Part shown: positions 37,240 through 46,981 of the stretch, in pieces
How positions within the stretch are numbered: the stretch's first letter is position 1
How the letters are laid out: every line of letters begins with the position of its first letter
Source of the DNA: Maribacter litoralis
Lineage (GTDB): Bacteria; Bacteroidota; Bacteroidia; Flavobacteriales; Flavobacteriaceae
Reading direction: 5' to 3'
Assembly (NCBI RefSeq): GCF_003075045.1
Contig: NZ_QCZD01000002.1
Location: forward strand, 434,001-498,000
DNA length: 64,000 nt
Program-made: the position numbers and the translations under genes
The notes under the pieces: generated by a model
What the model was told of the DNA's origin: nothing
The model's database searches: none
The model's input: only the letters and a program-made list of their open reading frames with translations

Positions 37240-39212
37240 GATGTCTGTTTTAAAGGAATATCTATGGTAATGGATGTTCCGCTGCTGGCACTGCTATCGA
37301 TGTCTAAAGAACCTTTCATTTTTTGTAAGCGTTCTTTTATATTTCGCAGTCCTATACCTTGTTTTTTATGTTCATGAAAGCCTTTTCCATTATCGTTGAC
37401 CACAATATTCAAGTGGTCTTCGTGCTTGGTAAGCTGCACTTCTGCGTTGGTAGCTTCGGCATGTTTAAGAATGTTGTTGACCAATTCTTGTACCACACGG
37501 TAGACATCGGCAAGAAGAGCATCGGGCAATTGATTGATATCTTCCTCCGGATAAAAAAAAGTTTGAAAATCTATGGTGGCGCTTTTGGAAATCTGGTCTA
37601 TAAAATCGCTCAAGAAATTCGTAAAACCCAGTGCGGCAAAAGCCGGTGGATGCAATTGATGCGAGAGTCCGCGCACATCGGTACAGGCATTATTTATTGC
37701 CGTTAATATTCTTTTGGTCTGAGGTTTTTCTTGTTGGTCTTCTATGTAATGCTCAAAAGCTATTTTAATTCCTGCCAGATCACTGCCTATACCATCGTGA
37801 ATTTCTCGTGCCAGGCGTGCACGTTCTTCATCTTGCCCTTGTTGATATTTTTCTACCGCCGACAACCTGTAATCTTTGATCATCTGGTTTATTTTCTGGT
37901 CGGCATTTTCTTCGCGCTGCATGCTCAATTCTTGCTGCACTTTCAATCGCTTAAAATATTGGTGACGCAGGATAAGCAGGGAAATCAGGACCAATACAAA
38001 TCCGGCAATAAAAGCATTTCTAATAATACGTTGTCTCTTAACTGTTAGCTCTGCCTTTTGAAGTTCGGCTTCGCCCAGTTTTTGTTCTTTTTCAAGTAGG
38101 TCTATTCGCGTTTCTTTCAATTGCGTTTCATACCGCTCTTGTAGCTCGGCAACATATTTTTCTTTATCCAATGAGTTTTGCTGCGAAAGTGTACTCACTC
38201 CTTTTTCGTAAAATGCTAGTGCCTTCTTGTAATCACTTTCATCTTGATATAATTGAGAAAGGTTCTTGTAGATGTCCGATTTGTATTGTCTGATGGATTG
38301 TTCTTCGCCCATTTCCAAAGCTTGTTCAAAATAGGAGATGGCTTGTTTGGTATGCCCTAATTTACTTTCGCATAAACCCAGGTCGTTCAGAATAATGACC
38401 ATATCCGATTTAAAATCGACTTCTTTTAAAAGTGACAAGGTTTTCTTTAAAGAAATAACCGCTTCTTTATACTTGTTCTCTTTGACCAACATTTGCGAAA
38501 GATTCATGTTGATATACGCAATTACCGCTTTGTTCCCTTCTTTTTCACGATAGTCCAAAACGGTTTTAAAATGTTCGCGAGCGGCATCATATTTTCCTTG
38601 CTCTTTTAAAATACTCGCATAATTAAAGAGGGTTACCAGTACGCCGTCATCATCGTCCAATTCTCGGTAGAGGTCAGCGGCACGGTCTAAATTTTCGGTT
38701 GCCTTTTTATATTCTTTTTGTAAAACGTAAAGGGTAGCTATATTTTGGTAGGCATTCGCTTCTTGCTGGGTGTCGTCCATTTTTTCGGCATACCGTAAAC
38801 ACTCCAAAAAGCTTTCCATTGCTTTGGGGTAATTGCCAAGATTTTTATAGCCCAACGCCAAAATATTATAGCTTGCCGCCAAGCCGTTTTCCATCTCTAG
38901 CTCTTTTAGCAGTTCAATGGTTTTTTGGGTTTCACTGACCGCCGTTTTATAATCGCCCGAAATATTGCCCAGATTCGCCAGTGCATAATGCGCCCTGATG
39001 GTATGTATTTTCAGCCCTAATTTTTCACTTTCTTCAAGCCATTTTTGTGCAGCTTCTTTTGCTAATATAGGTTGTGCATATACGTTTTTTTGATAAACGT
39101 ATGAAAGCGAGTCCATTAGCTTGTTGTTATCTTTGTTTTGTGACCAACAATTCGTGTAAGCCCCTAAAAATAGGAAGATGATGAGAATTTTATGTAGTGT
39201 AATTAGCTTCAT
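37236..39212 (-). CDS. TPR-sensor histidine kinase (HisKA_3 type)
   Basis: 658 residues. A signal-like start (ILIIFLFLGAYTNCWSQ) is followed by about seven TPRs (residues 45-330), a coiled coil, one membrane helix (AFIAGFVLVLISLLIL), a second coiled coil and a HisKA_3 dimerisation domain with the phosphorylated His in LAREIHDGIGSD. The HATPase domain has VNNILKHAEATNAE, NDNGKGF and GIGLRNIKERL. The sensing TPR part would be periplasmic. Partner regulator directly downstream. The -7 box TAATTTTG lies at 39224-39231 without the shared palindrome. Confidence 0.92.
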   Translation of the reverse strand: MKLITLHKILIIFLFLGAYTNCWSQNKDNNKLMDSLSYVYQKNVYAQPILAKEAAQKWLEESEKLGLKIHTIRAHYALANLGNISGDYKTAVSETQKTIELLKELEMENGLAASYNILALGYKNLGNYPKAMESFLECLRYAEKMDDTQQEANAYQNIATLYVLQKEYKKATENLDRAADLYRELDDDDGVLVTLFNYASILKEQGKYDAAREHFKTVLDYREKEGNKAVIAYINMNLSQMLVKENKYKEAVISLKKTLSLLKEVDFKSDMVIILNDLGLCESKLGHTKQAISYFEQALEMGEEQSIRQYKSDIYKNLSQLYQDESDYKKALAFYEKGVSTLSQQNSLDKEKYVAELQERYETQLKETRIDLLEKEQKLGEAELQKAELTVKRQRIIRNAFIAGFVLVLISLLILRHQYFKRLKVQQELSMQREENADQKINQMIKDYRLSAVEKYQQGQDEERARLAREIHDGIGSDLAGIKIAFEHYIEDQQEKPQTKRILTAINNACTDVRGLSHQLHPPAFAALGFTNFLSDFIDQISKSATIDFQTFFYPEEDINQLPDALLADVYRVVQELVNNILKHAEATNAEVQLTKHEDHLNIVVNDNGKGFHEHKKQGIGLRNIKERLQKMKGSLDIDSSASSGTSITIDIPLKQTS

Positions 39213-39223
39213 TTAAGAATGGG

Positions 39224-39231
39224 CAAAATTA
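39224..39231 (-). promoter_or_regulatory. Candidate -7 box of the histidine-kinase operon
   Basis: TAATTTTG on the minus strand, exact fit to TAnnTTTG, ending about 12 nt before the kinase start. No palindrome is present at the regulon spacing. Confidence 0.4.
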
Positions 39232-39237
39232 CCACCT

Positions 39238-41496
39238 TTAGGCGAAATGGGCAGCCTTAATGCGCTTTTTCATTTCCTTTAATTCCTCTTGTTCCTCTGG
39301 GTGCATTTCAAAATTAAATCGTGCTAGGTTTTCCATGAGGTTGTGCTGTAGAAAAAGGTCTTCTTCGCTTTGCGATTTTGCCAATTCTTGCTGCTCCCTC
39401 AGTTGATTTTCGATAGGATTGTCCCTACTTAAAAGCATGGAAATATATTTGTTATACCCACTCATATCCTCCAATCCTTTGGCGTTGTTTTTTAAAGTGT
39501 GCAACAGGTTATTGAAATCTTTCGGGAATTCAAAAAACGCACGTTCCGGATAGCTTTTCAGCACATTTAAGAGGACTTCGTAGGCTTCTTGATGTCGCTG
39601 TTCATCATTTAAAATGTTGGCGTAGGTATAGTCCGTTTTGAACTCGCGTGCTTCAGGAGCTTCTTTTTGTATGGTTTCGATAATAGTGAGGCAGAGTGAA
39701 TTGTTAAAGCCCTCCTTGGCACAAGTCAACGCTAGTTTTAGATAGAGCGCCTTGTTGATGGCTTTTGATGCCGCTATCATTAACGATTCTGCAGCAGCAG
39801 TGTGATTATCTAACATCCAGTAGATTAAGCCATTATTTCTGAAATCTTCAAAGGTTTCCGGTTGTTGATTTATGTTTGCTTCCGTTACATCTTGTAAATC
39901 CTCTGGTTTCTCAAGTAGAAAATCATAAAAACAAATCCATTGAAAAATAGGATATAGTTCTTCTGCCAGTTTCCCCTGTTCGTGATTGTAAATGGCGTAC
40001 TTGTAACATTCCTCGTATTCGCCCTGTTCAAAAATGGTTTCAACGGCAAGGTTGGTCGTGTTGAAATAGTCGTCGTCCCCATCAACGTAGTAATTGATTT
40101 CTGCTTGTTGATCTATGAAATACTGGGTGTAGTTTCGTTTTCTTTTATTGATGATCATACGGTAGTGGAGCATCCACGGAGCATAGGAGCGGGAGTGTAA
40201 CGGAAAATCTTGAAGCGCTTCGTTCAGTACTACCAACGCCTCATCATCTTGGTGGAATTTAAACAAAGCCCTTGCCTTAAAAAACATGGATTTTAATGTG
40301 GGCGTATGTCTTATATGAAATTGCTTTACAGTATCTAGAACGCCCTGGTAACTTTCAATTCTGTTGTTCAGTTCAATTAAATATAGCAAATAATTATCCA
40401 TGGTGAGTCCGTTTCTAAACGCCTCATGGTAGACTGCCCCAGCTTCTTGATATTTATTTAGGCTTTTAAGGTACATTGCTTTCAGGTTTAACAACAACGG
40501 ATTTTTCTCGTTGAGCGCCAAACCTTGTTTTAAGCAAATTTCTACCGCATTGCTGTTATTGGAGTGAAAATACGCGGCATTCCCTAACAACAAATAATGA
40601 TGCTGCGCTAGTTGCCAGCCGGAATTGACAAGTGCCTCCATAAAGACTTTGTATTCGGAAAAGTTGGTGAAATCGGTTTCCGGAAAATCTGGTTTCTGAG
40701 GTGCTTTTAATATTTGGGGAACCAGATCATATATCATAAAAGCCTTGGCATAGTCTGCCAATACATAACGACTCTGGTCCGTGAGGTCTAGCGTTTTCCA
40801 TTCGCTCTTCCAAAGCTCGATTACTTCAACCGACCTGTTCTCCCATATGGCAACTTGAATATAGGTGAGTAATTTAGTCTTCTTGTCTAAACGCGTGTCT
40901 AGTTGTAGACCCTTTAAGACTTGGAGATTATGGGTTGCAGAGGCTAAATCTAGCAATTGATAGCAATCTGCTTCCTCGGTTGATGTTACTAAATCGTCTA
41001 GTTGTGCCGATTGAATTTCCCATAATAAAAATCTTGCTTCGGTAGTGGCAGGGTAGCACTCCAGAACATATTTTAACACGGCAATGGCTTCGGTATATTG
41101 CTTTTCTACCTGTAATTTTAAGGCGTAATGTATGTGCAGCGTTTCGTTATACGGATACTTTTGTAGGGCTTTTTCATAAACCGCTTCCGGACATGTTTTG
41201 TAATAGCTACAGATGTATTCATAGTCGGAAGCCAATACTTGACCAACCTGCTCAAGCGCCTCTACATAGGAATGCATCACCTCTATATTCACCTTTTCAA
41301 AGGCACCCATATACAACATGAAAAATCGGTAATACCGTGCATTATCCTTAGGATATTTATACCCCAGTACATCAAGATTATCTTGTATAGCCGTAATAAT
41401 CGGATTTAATTCGGCATATTTTTTAGCTATTAAAAGCGCATGGGCTTCTTCTATATGTTGTAAAACTTCTTGTCTTGTTAAGCTCATATGTTCCAT
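39238..41496 (-). CDS. Large TPR-rich protein
   Basis: 752 residues, cytoplasmic, made of repeated helix pairs typical of TPRs (for example ALQKYPYNETLHIHYALKLQ and LNLKAMYLKSLNKYQEAGAV). The N-terminus overlaps the DUF1266-like gene by 13 nt, so the two are translationally coupled. The last ~80 residues are charged and end KKRIKAAHFA. Likely a scaffold or adaptor for the adjacent unknown proteins. Confidence 0.82.
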   Translation of the reverse strand: MEHMSLTRQEVLQHIEEAHALLIAKKYAELNPIITAIQDNLDVLGYKYPKDNARYYRFFMLYMGAFEKVNIEVMHSYVEALEQVGQVLASDYEYICSYYKTCPEAVYEKALQKYPYNETLHIHYALKLQVEKQYTEAIAVLKYVLECYPATTEARFLLWEIQSAQLDDLVTSTEEADCYQLLDLASATHNLQVLKGLQLDTRLDKKTKLLTYIQVAIWENRSVEVIELWKSEWKTLDLTDQSRYVLADYAKAFMIYDLVPQILKAPQKPDFPETDFTNFSEYKVFMEALVNSGWQLAQHHYLLLGNAAYFHSNNSNAVEICLKQGLALNEKNPLLLNLKAMYLKSLNKYQEAGAVYHEAFRNGLTMDNYLLYLIELNNRIESYQGVLDTVKQFHIRHTPTLKSMFFKARALFKFHQDDEALVVLNEALQDFPLHSRSYAPWMLHYRMIINKRKRNYTQYFIDQQAEINYYVDGDDDYFNTTNLAVETIFEQGEYEECYKYAIYNHEQGKLAEELYPIFQWICFYDFLLEKPEDLQDVTEANINQQPETFEDFRNNGLIYWMLDNHTAAAESLMIAASKAINKALYLKLALTCAKEGFNNSLCLTIIETIQKEAPEAREFKTDYTYANILNDEQRHQEAYEVLLNVLKSYPERAFFEFPKDFNNLLHTLKNNAKGLEDMSGYNKYISMLLSRDNPIENQLREQQELAKSQSEEDLFLQHNLMENLARFNFEMHPEEQEELKEMKKRIKAAHFA

Positions 41497-42143
41497 TCTT
41501 TAAACCTGTCGGCATGATGAATATTCAATCGTTGGTAGCATTCCCAAAGTGTTTCGGTGCCAGGGTATTTACTAATGTCAGGTTCCGAAGCCCCGCGTAT
41601 AAACTCATCGCCAATACACACATTGCGGTGAAATTCGCCCCAACTAGAAAATGTTTTTTTCATTCTTGTGTCCACGTCTTCTAAGCGCATGGCTATTTCT
41701 TCGGGCTTTATAAAACCGAGAGCGCCACCTATGCGCATTAGAAAAATGTAATAGGCAAACTCATAACCGTACAGCTTTTGATCTTTAAGGCTAAAACGGT
41801 ATCTCCAAACCAGTTTATAGGCATTTTTGCTCGTAGGGTTTTTTATGGCATTGAACTTGGCTTCAAAAGTATTGGTAGTATCGTTACGCAACTCCATTGC
41901 CAGTTTTTCAAAAGGGTTTGATGCCATTTCACCTGTTTCGTAACGATGCAAACTGTTACGAAGGTGTACGCCAGAAAGTATACCGTGTAGCTTGGCAATA
42001 CGCTCTACATTTTTCAATTGTAGATGGTCTTCAATATCAAATCCGTACCAACTATTTAAGTCCGCCTTTTTGTAATTGTTCATCAAAACCAAGGCAGAAA
42101 GGTTGAGTTGATCTTGAGTTTTTGATGTTATTTCTGCTGTCAT
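41484..42143 (-). CDS. DUF1266-like protein
   Basis: 219 residues. The central part (about 110-190) matches the DUF1266 pattern: KLVWRYRFSLKDQKLYGYEF, GALGFIKPEEIAMRLEDVD and FSSWGEFHRNVCIGDEF, corresponding to the family's domain with W/G-rich helices and a Trp-Gly-Glu-Phe motif. DUF1266 proteins occur near secretion and toxin loci, with no established activity. Only 3 nt separates it from the upstream gene, 42147-44621, and it overlaps the next one. Confidence 0.65.
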   Translation of the reverse strand: MTAEITSKTQDQLNLSALVLMNNYKKADLNSWYGFDIEDHLQLKNVERIAKLHGILSGVHLRNSLHRYETGEMASNPFEKLAMELRNDTTNTFEAKFNAIKNPTSKNAYKLVWRYRFSLKDQKLYGYEFAYYIFLMRIGGALGFIKPEEIAMRLEDVDTRMKKTFSSWGEFHRNVCIGDEFIRGASEPDISKYPGTETLWECYQRLNIHHADRFKEWNI

Positions 42144-42146
42144 TCT

Positions 42147-44621
42147 CTAAGCTTTTAAGTCGTTGACCACTTGCAACAAAGCAGTTGTTAAGTTTTCTGG
42201 GTAGGCTCCGGAATTTGCCATCGCCTTTAGTCCCATCTCGTAAGAGCTTGCCATTTTACTGTCTTTTGCCAGTTGTACGAACAAGCTTCTGCATAAATTA
42301 CCATAGGGTTCCAACGGGGTTTCCGGGGCTAGATCTTTATCTAGCAAGGTCATGTAAAGGGCTTTTATAAACTTTGCTTCAATGGTAGGTTCTTCTGTCA
42401 ACCAGGTATTAAATGCTGTTGTGTTAGTATCCAAAACCTCAAGCAGTTTGCTGTCGCAGGTTCCTTCGGTTTTATAATTTTCTAAATTGTGTAGTACCGC
42501 ATTGGCATATTTGGGGTCGAACGCTACTTGTGAAAAATCAATTTCAGATGTCTGTAGCTGTTCAATAAGAACGGCTTTTTCAGATTTTGGGGCTTCTACC
42601 ATATGGTGGTCATGGAATTTGTTGATAGCCTCTTGTAATGTTTTGCGATGCGCAAAGTGTGCTTTACTGTAGATGAACATATTGTCTGCTGTTTCTTTTG
42701 CAAGATTGTGTTCCATTAATTCTTTAAGGAAGTCTTCTAAATAGTTTTCGATATCCGTTTTGATGGACTGAAAGAACTCATTGGATTCAGCTTTCTGCTT
42801 ACTTTTTTTATGGAAATCAAAAAGATGCATTAAAGCCTTGTTCACGAAAGACGTTACGTTTTCATCCAATTCATTAAGGTAGGCGGCACTGCGTCTACCT
42901 TGTGTATTCAACATATGTGGCACCCAAACCGACTCGCTGCCCAAACTATAATAGTAGTCGCTTAAGAAATTATACCAGCTTTGTAGGAGACCCAAAAACA
43001 AAAGGCGATTTTCATTTACATACTGCAATTGCACATAATCATTACACAAGTTCAGTACACTGTCGTCTATGCTTTTTAATGCCCAAATTTTATTTACACG
43101 TGTAAAATTGTTGGTTTCTGCAAATAGCGCCGTTAGCGTTTTAACGAGTAATGGAAGGTTCGCTTTTCTGATTTCTTCCGTTGCTTCTTTGGCGGAATAT
43201 GCCATTTTTTCTAGATAACCGAATAGAACCTCTTGGTTTTCTGAATTGAAAAGTGTCGGTAAAGTTTCACGAGCATCATAAAATGCTAGAATCAAAAACT
43301 GATTTAGAGGGTCAGATATGTTCGATGATGCCAAGTTCGAAATCCACACATTCAGATTCTCGGTAATTTGAAATACTTCTGTAATAAGATGTTCACCCGT
43401 AAGTTGAACGTCTTCATTACCCAAACGAACCACTGGAAGTTTTCCGTCTGAATTTGCCTTTAGAAATCTAGAAAATAAACTGTTGTACAGTTCAATTTGG
43501 TCTGCTATACCAGTTTTAGGATTACACTTTTCAAACCAAAACGGAATAAAATCGACTGGAAGTACGGCGGAATTTTCTTCCGTTAGAATATGCTTTCCGA
43601 ACTCTTGAAAAGCTTCGGTGTAAAAATTACTACCTCTATCGGCTTTTAACCAATCTAAAAATCTTTGATAACATTGGTCCAGTTGTTCTTGAGGAATGTT
43701 TTTATCTCGGTTATTGAAAAGAAGTACGTCGCCAGCATCCCATTGTTTACTGCCTAAAGCTGTGATTAACGGAAAAATACCTTCGGAAGTCTGTAGGTTC
43801 AATAAGGCTAAGCCTTCATCCTCTACAAATAAGAACCGTTCGTTTAAGGCTTTATGCGCTACATGTGCCAGTTCTGTATTTTCCTGATAAAAGGCAGCTA
43901 GTTCTTCACTCAACCAAGCTTGCATTACATTGTAAGCGCCCGGCAGATATACTTTTCCAACTGGCAGCATTTGGTGCATAGTGTTTACCAATACATGCCA
44001 ATCTCCTTCGTAAAAATGCTGAACAAATTCGTTGTTAATTCTGAAGGGATATTTTGAAAATGTTTTATCTGCATTTAAAACAGAATAGGTTCCAGTAAGA
44101 ATCTCATAAGTAATGCAGTTTTGTATGATAAAATCTGAATTCACACAATCGCGAATATCAAGAGCACGATGCATTAAAAAACGGGCAACGGGCAGCGAAG
44201 CGGAAGATTCGCTGTGCACTAATGTTTTTAAAACGCTAAAAATTTGTGTTAGCTCATCTTCTGAAATAGCTTCGCTTTGAAGAAAACCAAGATTAAAATA
44301 CAGAAATGCAATCAGTTTTTCTGTGCTTTTTTTATCAGGATAAAATCCGTTTTCTAATAGTGGAAGCCAAGAGATTGCGAATGCTGCACCCTCTTTTTCA
44401 TTGGCATAAATTTCTGGATGATAAAAGATTTGTTGTGCCAAATCCTCAGTAAAAACAGTTTCAATGTTTTGATTGTCCACACTATTTTTTAGTTGCTCAA
44501 ATACTTCGGTGTTTTGGCAATCTTGTAATTCTAAAACCTGTAGTAAAGCTTTTGTATTAGGTGCTTCCAGCTCCTTGAGTTCTAACTTCGGAATTACTTT
44601 ATTCTTGAAAATTTCTAACAT
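42147..44621 (-). CDS. Large helical protein of unknown function
   Basis: 824 residues, cytoplasmic, almost all alpha-helical, with repeating amphipathic helices that suggest a HEAT/ARM-like or solenoid scaffold. No catalytic motif or membrane segment is visible. It is followed by the DUF1266-like and TPR genes with tiny gaps, making a three-gene unit. Not recognised. Confidence 0.75.
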   Translation of the reverse strand: MLEIFKNKVIPKLELKELEAPNTKALLQVLELQDCQNTEVFEQLKNSVDNQNIETVFTEDLAQQIFYHPEIYANEKEGAAFAISWLPLLENGFYPDKKSTEKLIAFLYFNLGFLQSEAISEDELTQIFSVLKTLVHSESSASLPVARFLMHRALDIRDCVNSDFIIQNCITYEILTGTYSVLNADKTFSKYPFRINNEFVQHFYEGDWHVLVNTMHQMLPVGKVYLPGAYNVMQAWLSEELAAFYQENTELAHVAHKALNERFLFVEDEGLALLNLQTSEGIFPLITALGSKQWDAGDVLLFNNRDKNIPQEQLDQCYQRFLDWLKADRGSNFYTEAFQEFGKHILTEENSAVLPVDFIPFWFEKCNPKTGIADQIELYNSLFSRFLKANSDGKLPVVRLGNEDVQLTGEHLITEVFQITENLNVWISNLASSNISDPLNQFLILAFYDARETLPTLFNSENQEVLFGYLEKMAYSAKEATEEIRKANLPLLVKTLTALFAETNNFTRVNKIWALKSIDDSVLNLCNDYVQLQYVNENRLLFLGLLQSWYNFLSDYYYSLGSESVWVPHMLNTQGRRSAAYLNELDENVTSFVNKALMHLFDFHKKSKQKAESNEFFQSIKTDIENYLEDFLKELMEHNLAKETADNMFIYSKAHFAHRKTLQEAINKFHDHHMVEAPKSEKAVLIEQLQTSEIDFSQVAFDPKYANAVLHNLENYKTEGTCDSKLLEVLDTNTTAFNTWLTEEPTIEAKFIKALYMTLLDKDLAPETPLEPYGNLCRSLFVQLAKDSKMASSYEMGLKAMANSGAYPENLTTALLQVVNDLKA

Positions 44622-44677
44622 GTAATTAGATGTTCTGGTAGGTTGTAAATTGATTTTGATGGTAGTTTATGGTTGGA

Positions 44678-45739
44678 TTATTCACTTCTGAACCATTCAT
44701 AGTCTTGAATATCGCCTTCATCATCCATTAAACTCGCTAAAAATAAATCGAGACTATCAGCTTGTATGTAGCCAATTTCTTGGTCCGCACCAAAACGGAT
44801 GATTTGTCCCGCAGTACCTTTTTTGTCCGGAGCAAAATCGAACGCCAAAAAATTACCGTTCTGTAAATCGAAAAACGGAATCCAATAGGGCGTAGTGTAC
44901 ATTAATAACGTTTTGCCTTCGTTGGTACTGTAGGTATCCAACAACTCCTTTTGCGTCCAGTCGTTATAAATGCTTAGCCAATCTTTCCATTCTTGAAAAA
45001 TTTTCTCGGCACTCATAATCGCTGAGTTTTGCACACCGTTATGTAGGGTTAAAAATTCTTTTATGATGTTCGGGAAAGGATATCCGGCAGCAGCCTCAAA
45101 CTCTGCATAAATAGCATCATTGTTTTTAGGCGGAATAATAGTGAGTCCTTTCGTATGAACCAATTGTACAAATTGCTGCACTACTTTTTCAAAACGGCTT
45201 TCAGCGTCTAATTGAATAAACGGAGCTATAAAGTCCGCTTTTTCCTTCGCTAATTTTTCTGCGATAAATTCATTAGGTATTTCCTCCGAAATAAATACGC
45301 CGGTCTTATCAAAAACCATATTGTTTTTAAAGTTGGAAATTTGCTGACAACTAAAAGAGTTGGCACCAAAAAAATACACTTTTGAGGTGGTGATTTCGTT
45401 TCTACTCGTTCGTTCATCAACAACGGTGAACCATTCATTAAACAAAGACGTGTTTTCTATTTCAGCTGTGAATATTTCCTTGCCTTCTAAATAAGCGATG
45501 CCGAAGTACTTAGAATTGGATATGTCTTCTGGAGTTATAAAGAGAAGTTTTAAAACCTCTTTACCTGTAGCCTCTTTTAATGCATCTAACAGCGCATCGC
45601 AAAATGTAAAACTATTGTCAATATCCTCTGGGTCTTCTAACGGTGGTAAGGTGTTGACCGGCATCACATCAAAATGAAAATCTTCCCATTTCATTTGTTC
45701 CACATGCTCTGAAAACGCAATTCTGTTTCTCATCTTCAC
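44678..45739 (-). CDS. SMI1/KNR4 (SUKH) family protein
   Basis: 353 residues. The C-terminal half is a SUKH domain: YPFPNIIKEFLTLHNGVQN, YWIPFFDLQNGNFLAFDFAP and IGYIQADSLDLFLASLM, with the expected order of strands. The first 180 residues form a separate unknown domain. SUKH proteins are common immunity factors in bacterial toxin systems but also occur as cellular regulators. The palindrome-controlled promoter E (45756-45801) lies directly upstream, and this gene probably heads the minus-strand unit that continues to 39238. Confidence 0.85.
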   Translation of the reverse strand: MKMRNRIAFSEHVEQMKWEDFHFDVMPVNTLPPLEDPEDIDNSFTFCDALLDALKEATGKEVLKLLFITPEDISNSKYFGIAYLEGKEIFTAEIENTSLFNEWFTVVDERTSRNEITTSKVYFFGANSFSCQQISNFKNNMVFDKTGVFISEEIPNEFIAEKLAKEKADFIAPFIQLDAESRFEKVVQQFVQLVHTKGLTIIPPKNNDAIYAEFEAAAGYPFPNIIKEFLTLHNGVQNSAIMSAEKIFQEWKDWLSIYNDWTQKELLDTYSTNEGKTLLMYTTPYWIPFFDLQNGNFLAFDFAPDKKGTAGQIIRFGADQEIGYIQADSLDLFLASLMDDEGDIQDYEWFRSE

Positions 45740-45755
45740 TTATTTATTGATGCTG

Positions 45756-45801
45756 CTAAGGTACCTGAGAATAATGGGGAGGCTATCCCCGAAAAGGGTG
45801 A
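45756..45801 (-). promoter_or_regulatory. Palindrome-controlled promoter (regulon site E)
   Basis: On the minus strand TCACCCTTTTCGGGGA (45786-45801), 22 nt, then TACCTTAG (45756-45763). Leader to the SUKH start about 12 nt. Confidence 0.72.
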
Positions 45802-45847
45802 TTTTAATTTTTTAAACAGGAATTTAAGAGATGTAGAAATTGAAAAT

Positions 45848-46981
45848 TTAAACAGGTAATTGCTTAATGAACTTACGCATAGGTCCGTAACTGCCGTAAA
45901 CCGAAGAGAAATTGGGAGTTAAGTTTTTAATTAAATCAGCATGTGAAAAACTTGGCAGTTGATCTAAACAGGTAATCATCAAATTCTTCTCGATGAGTAG
46001 ATCTTGATGATGAATAGCATCACATTGCAGGGCATAATTTAGTAGTTCTGGATCCAAGCCTTTGGTTCTGAACTCACCTTGAAACTCGTTGGCTTCATTC
46101 GCCTCATTATCGTTATTTTTAAGTGTAACCGATTGGGTTTCGGACATGGGTCCGTTGCCGTGCCGGGTTTGATAACAACGTGTTACATAGAAAATACGCA
46201 CAGTAGCAGTGGGACCCAAATCGTCTTTAATAAGTTGAATGGCGTTTTTAGAAGTCGTGTAGCTCCAGGTGGTATGCGGGTGAAAACCATGTTGCGTATC
46301 TAAAAGAATACCTTGGCTGCCCTCAAAAATAAAATGTTCAAAGTGTGCCGCTATTTCTGGTAGCCTTGCCAATTGATAAAAGGGTTCAATAGCCGAACAG
46401 GTTTCTAAAAAGTAATCTTCGTCATAGGCATTCAGTTCGTTGAAGTAGTATTCTTGAACGCTTTTGGGTTGGTGCAACAGTTTGGTTTCGTAGTACGTTC
46501 GTATACTTTTTAGTCGCTGTTTTGCGACCCAATTGAACTGTAAATCGTTGGCAAAGAAATAAACCTCCTCTTTGTTTCTGGCGATTGTTGTGCCAAAACC
46601 CAGACCACAAGAACCGTGGTGTTGCTGTTTTTCTAAAGCCCTATTATAGGCAATGTCATACATGGTAGTGATCATTGCCAACGGGTGAAAAAACAATTGT
46701 GGCTTGTACTTTTTTAGAAAGTTACCTTCTTGTAAAATGGCAGGCGGAAATACCGTAGTATGCTCCGTGTAAAAGGTGGGAACGCCAACGAAGGTGCCCG
46801 AACCAAAATTGCTAAAGGTATGTGTAAGTACATCCGTTGTTACAGTATGCCCAATTTGGTGTCCGCCAGAAAACCGGACCACAATACTTTTTTCAGGTTG
46901 TTGCGATGCTAGAAAATCGGTCGTTAGCCCTTTACCGGCATCGCCAAAACCTAAATCTATAACTATACTACATTGCTGCAT
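45848..46981 (-). CDS. Divergent adenylosuccinate synthetase (PurA) homologue
   Basis: 377 residues against about 430 for PurA. The P-loop GFGDAGKG (Asp14, Lys17) and FSGGHQIGHTV (His45) match the PurA catalytic Asp and His. FEGSQGILLDTQHG and TRCYQTRHGNGPMSETQ match later PurA motifs. However, the aspartate-binding loop, normally TTTGRxRRxGWxD after EFG, is shortened to EFRTKGLD, losing the two arginines, and the guanine-binding TKxD motif appears as TCLD. It may ligate a different amine or use another nucleotide. It is last in the coiled-coil/vWA operon. The gene is not the housekeeping purA by context. Confidence 0.8.
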   Translation of the reverse strand: MQQCSIVIDLGFGDAGKGLTTDFLASQQPEKSIVVRFSGGHQIGHTVTTDVLTHTFSNFGSGTFVGVPTFYTEHTTVFPPAILQEGNFLKKYKPQLFFHPLAMITTMYDIAYNRALEKQQHHGSCGLGFGTTIARNKEEVYFFANDLQFNWVAKQRLKSIRTYYETKLLHQPKSVQEYYFNELNAYDEDYFLETCSAIEPFYQLARLPEIAAHFEHFIFEGSQGILLDTQHGFHPHTTWSYTTSKNAIQLIKDDLGPTATVRIFYVTRCYQTRHGNGPMSETQSVTLKNNDNEANEANEFQGEFRTKGLDPELLNYALQCDAIHHQDLLIEKNLMITCLDQLPSFSHADLIKNLTPNFSSVYGSYGPMRKFIKQLPV

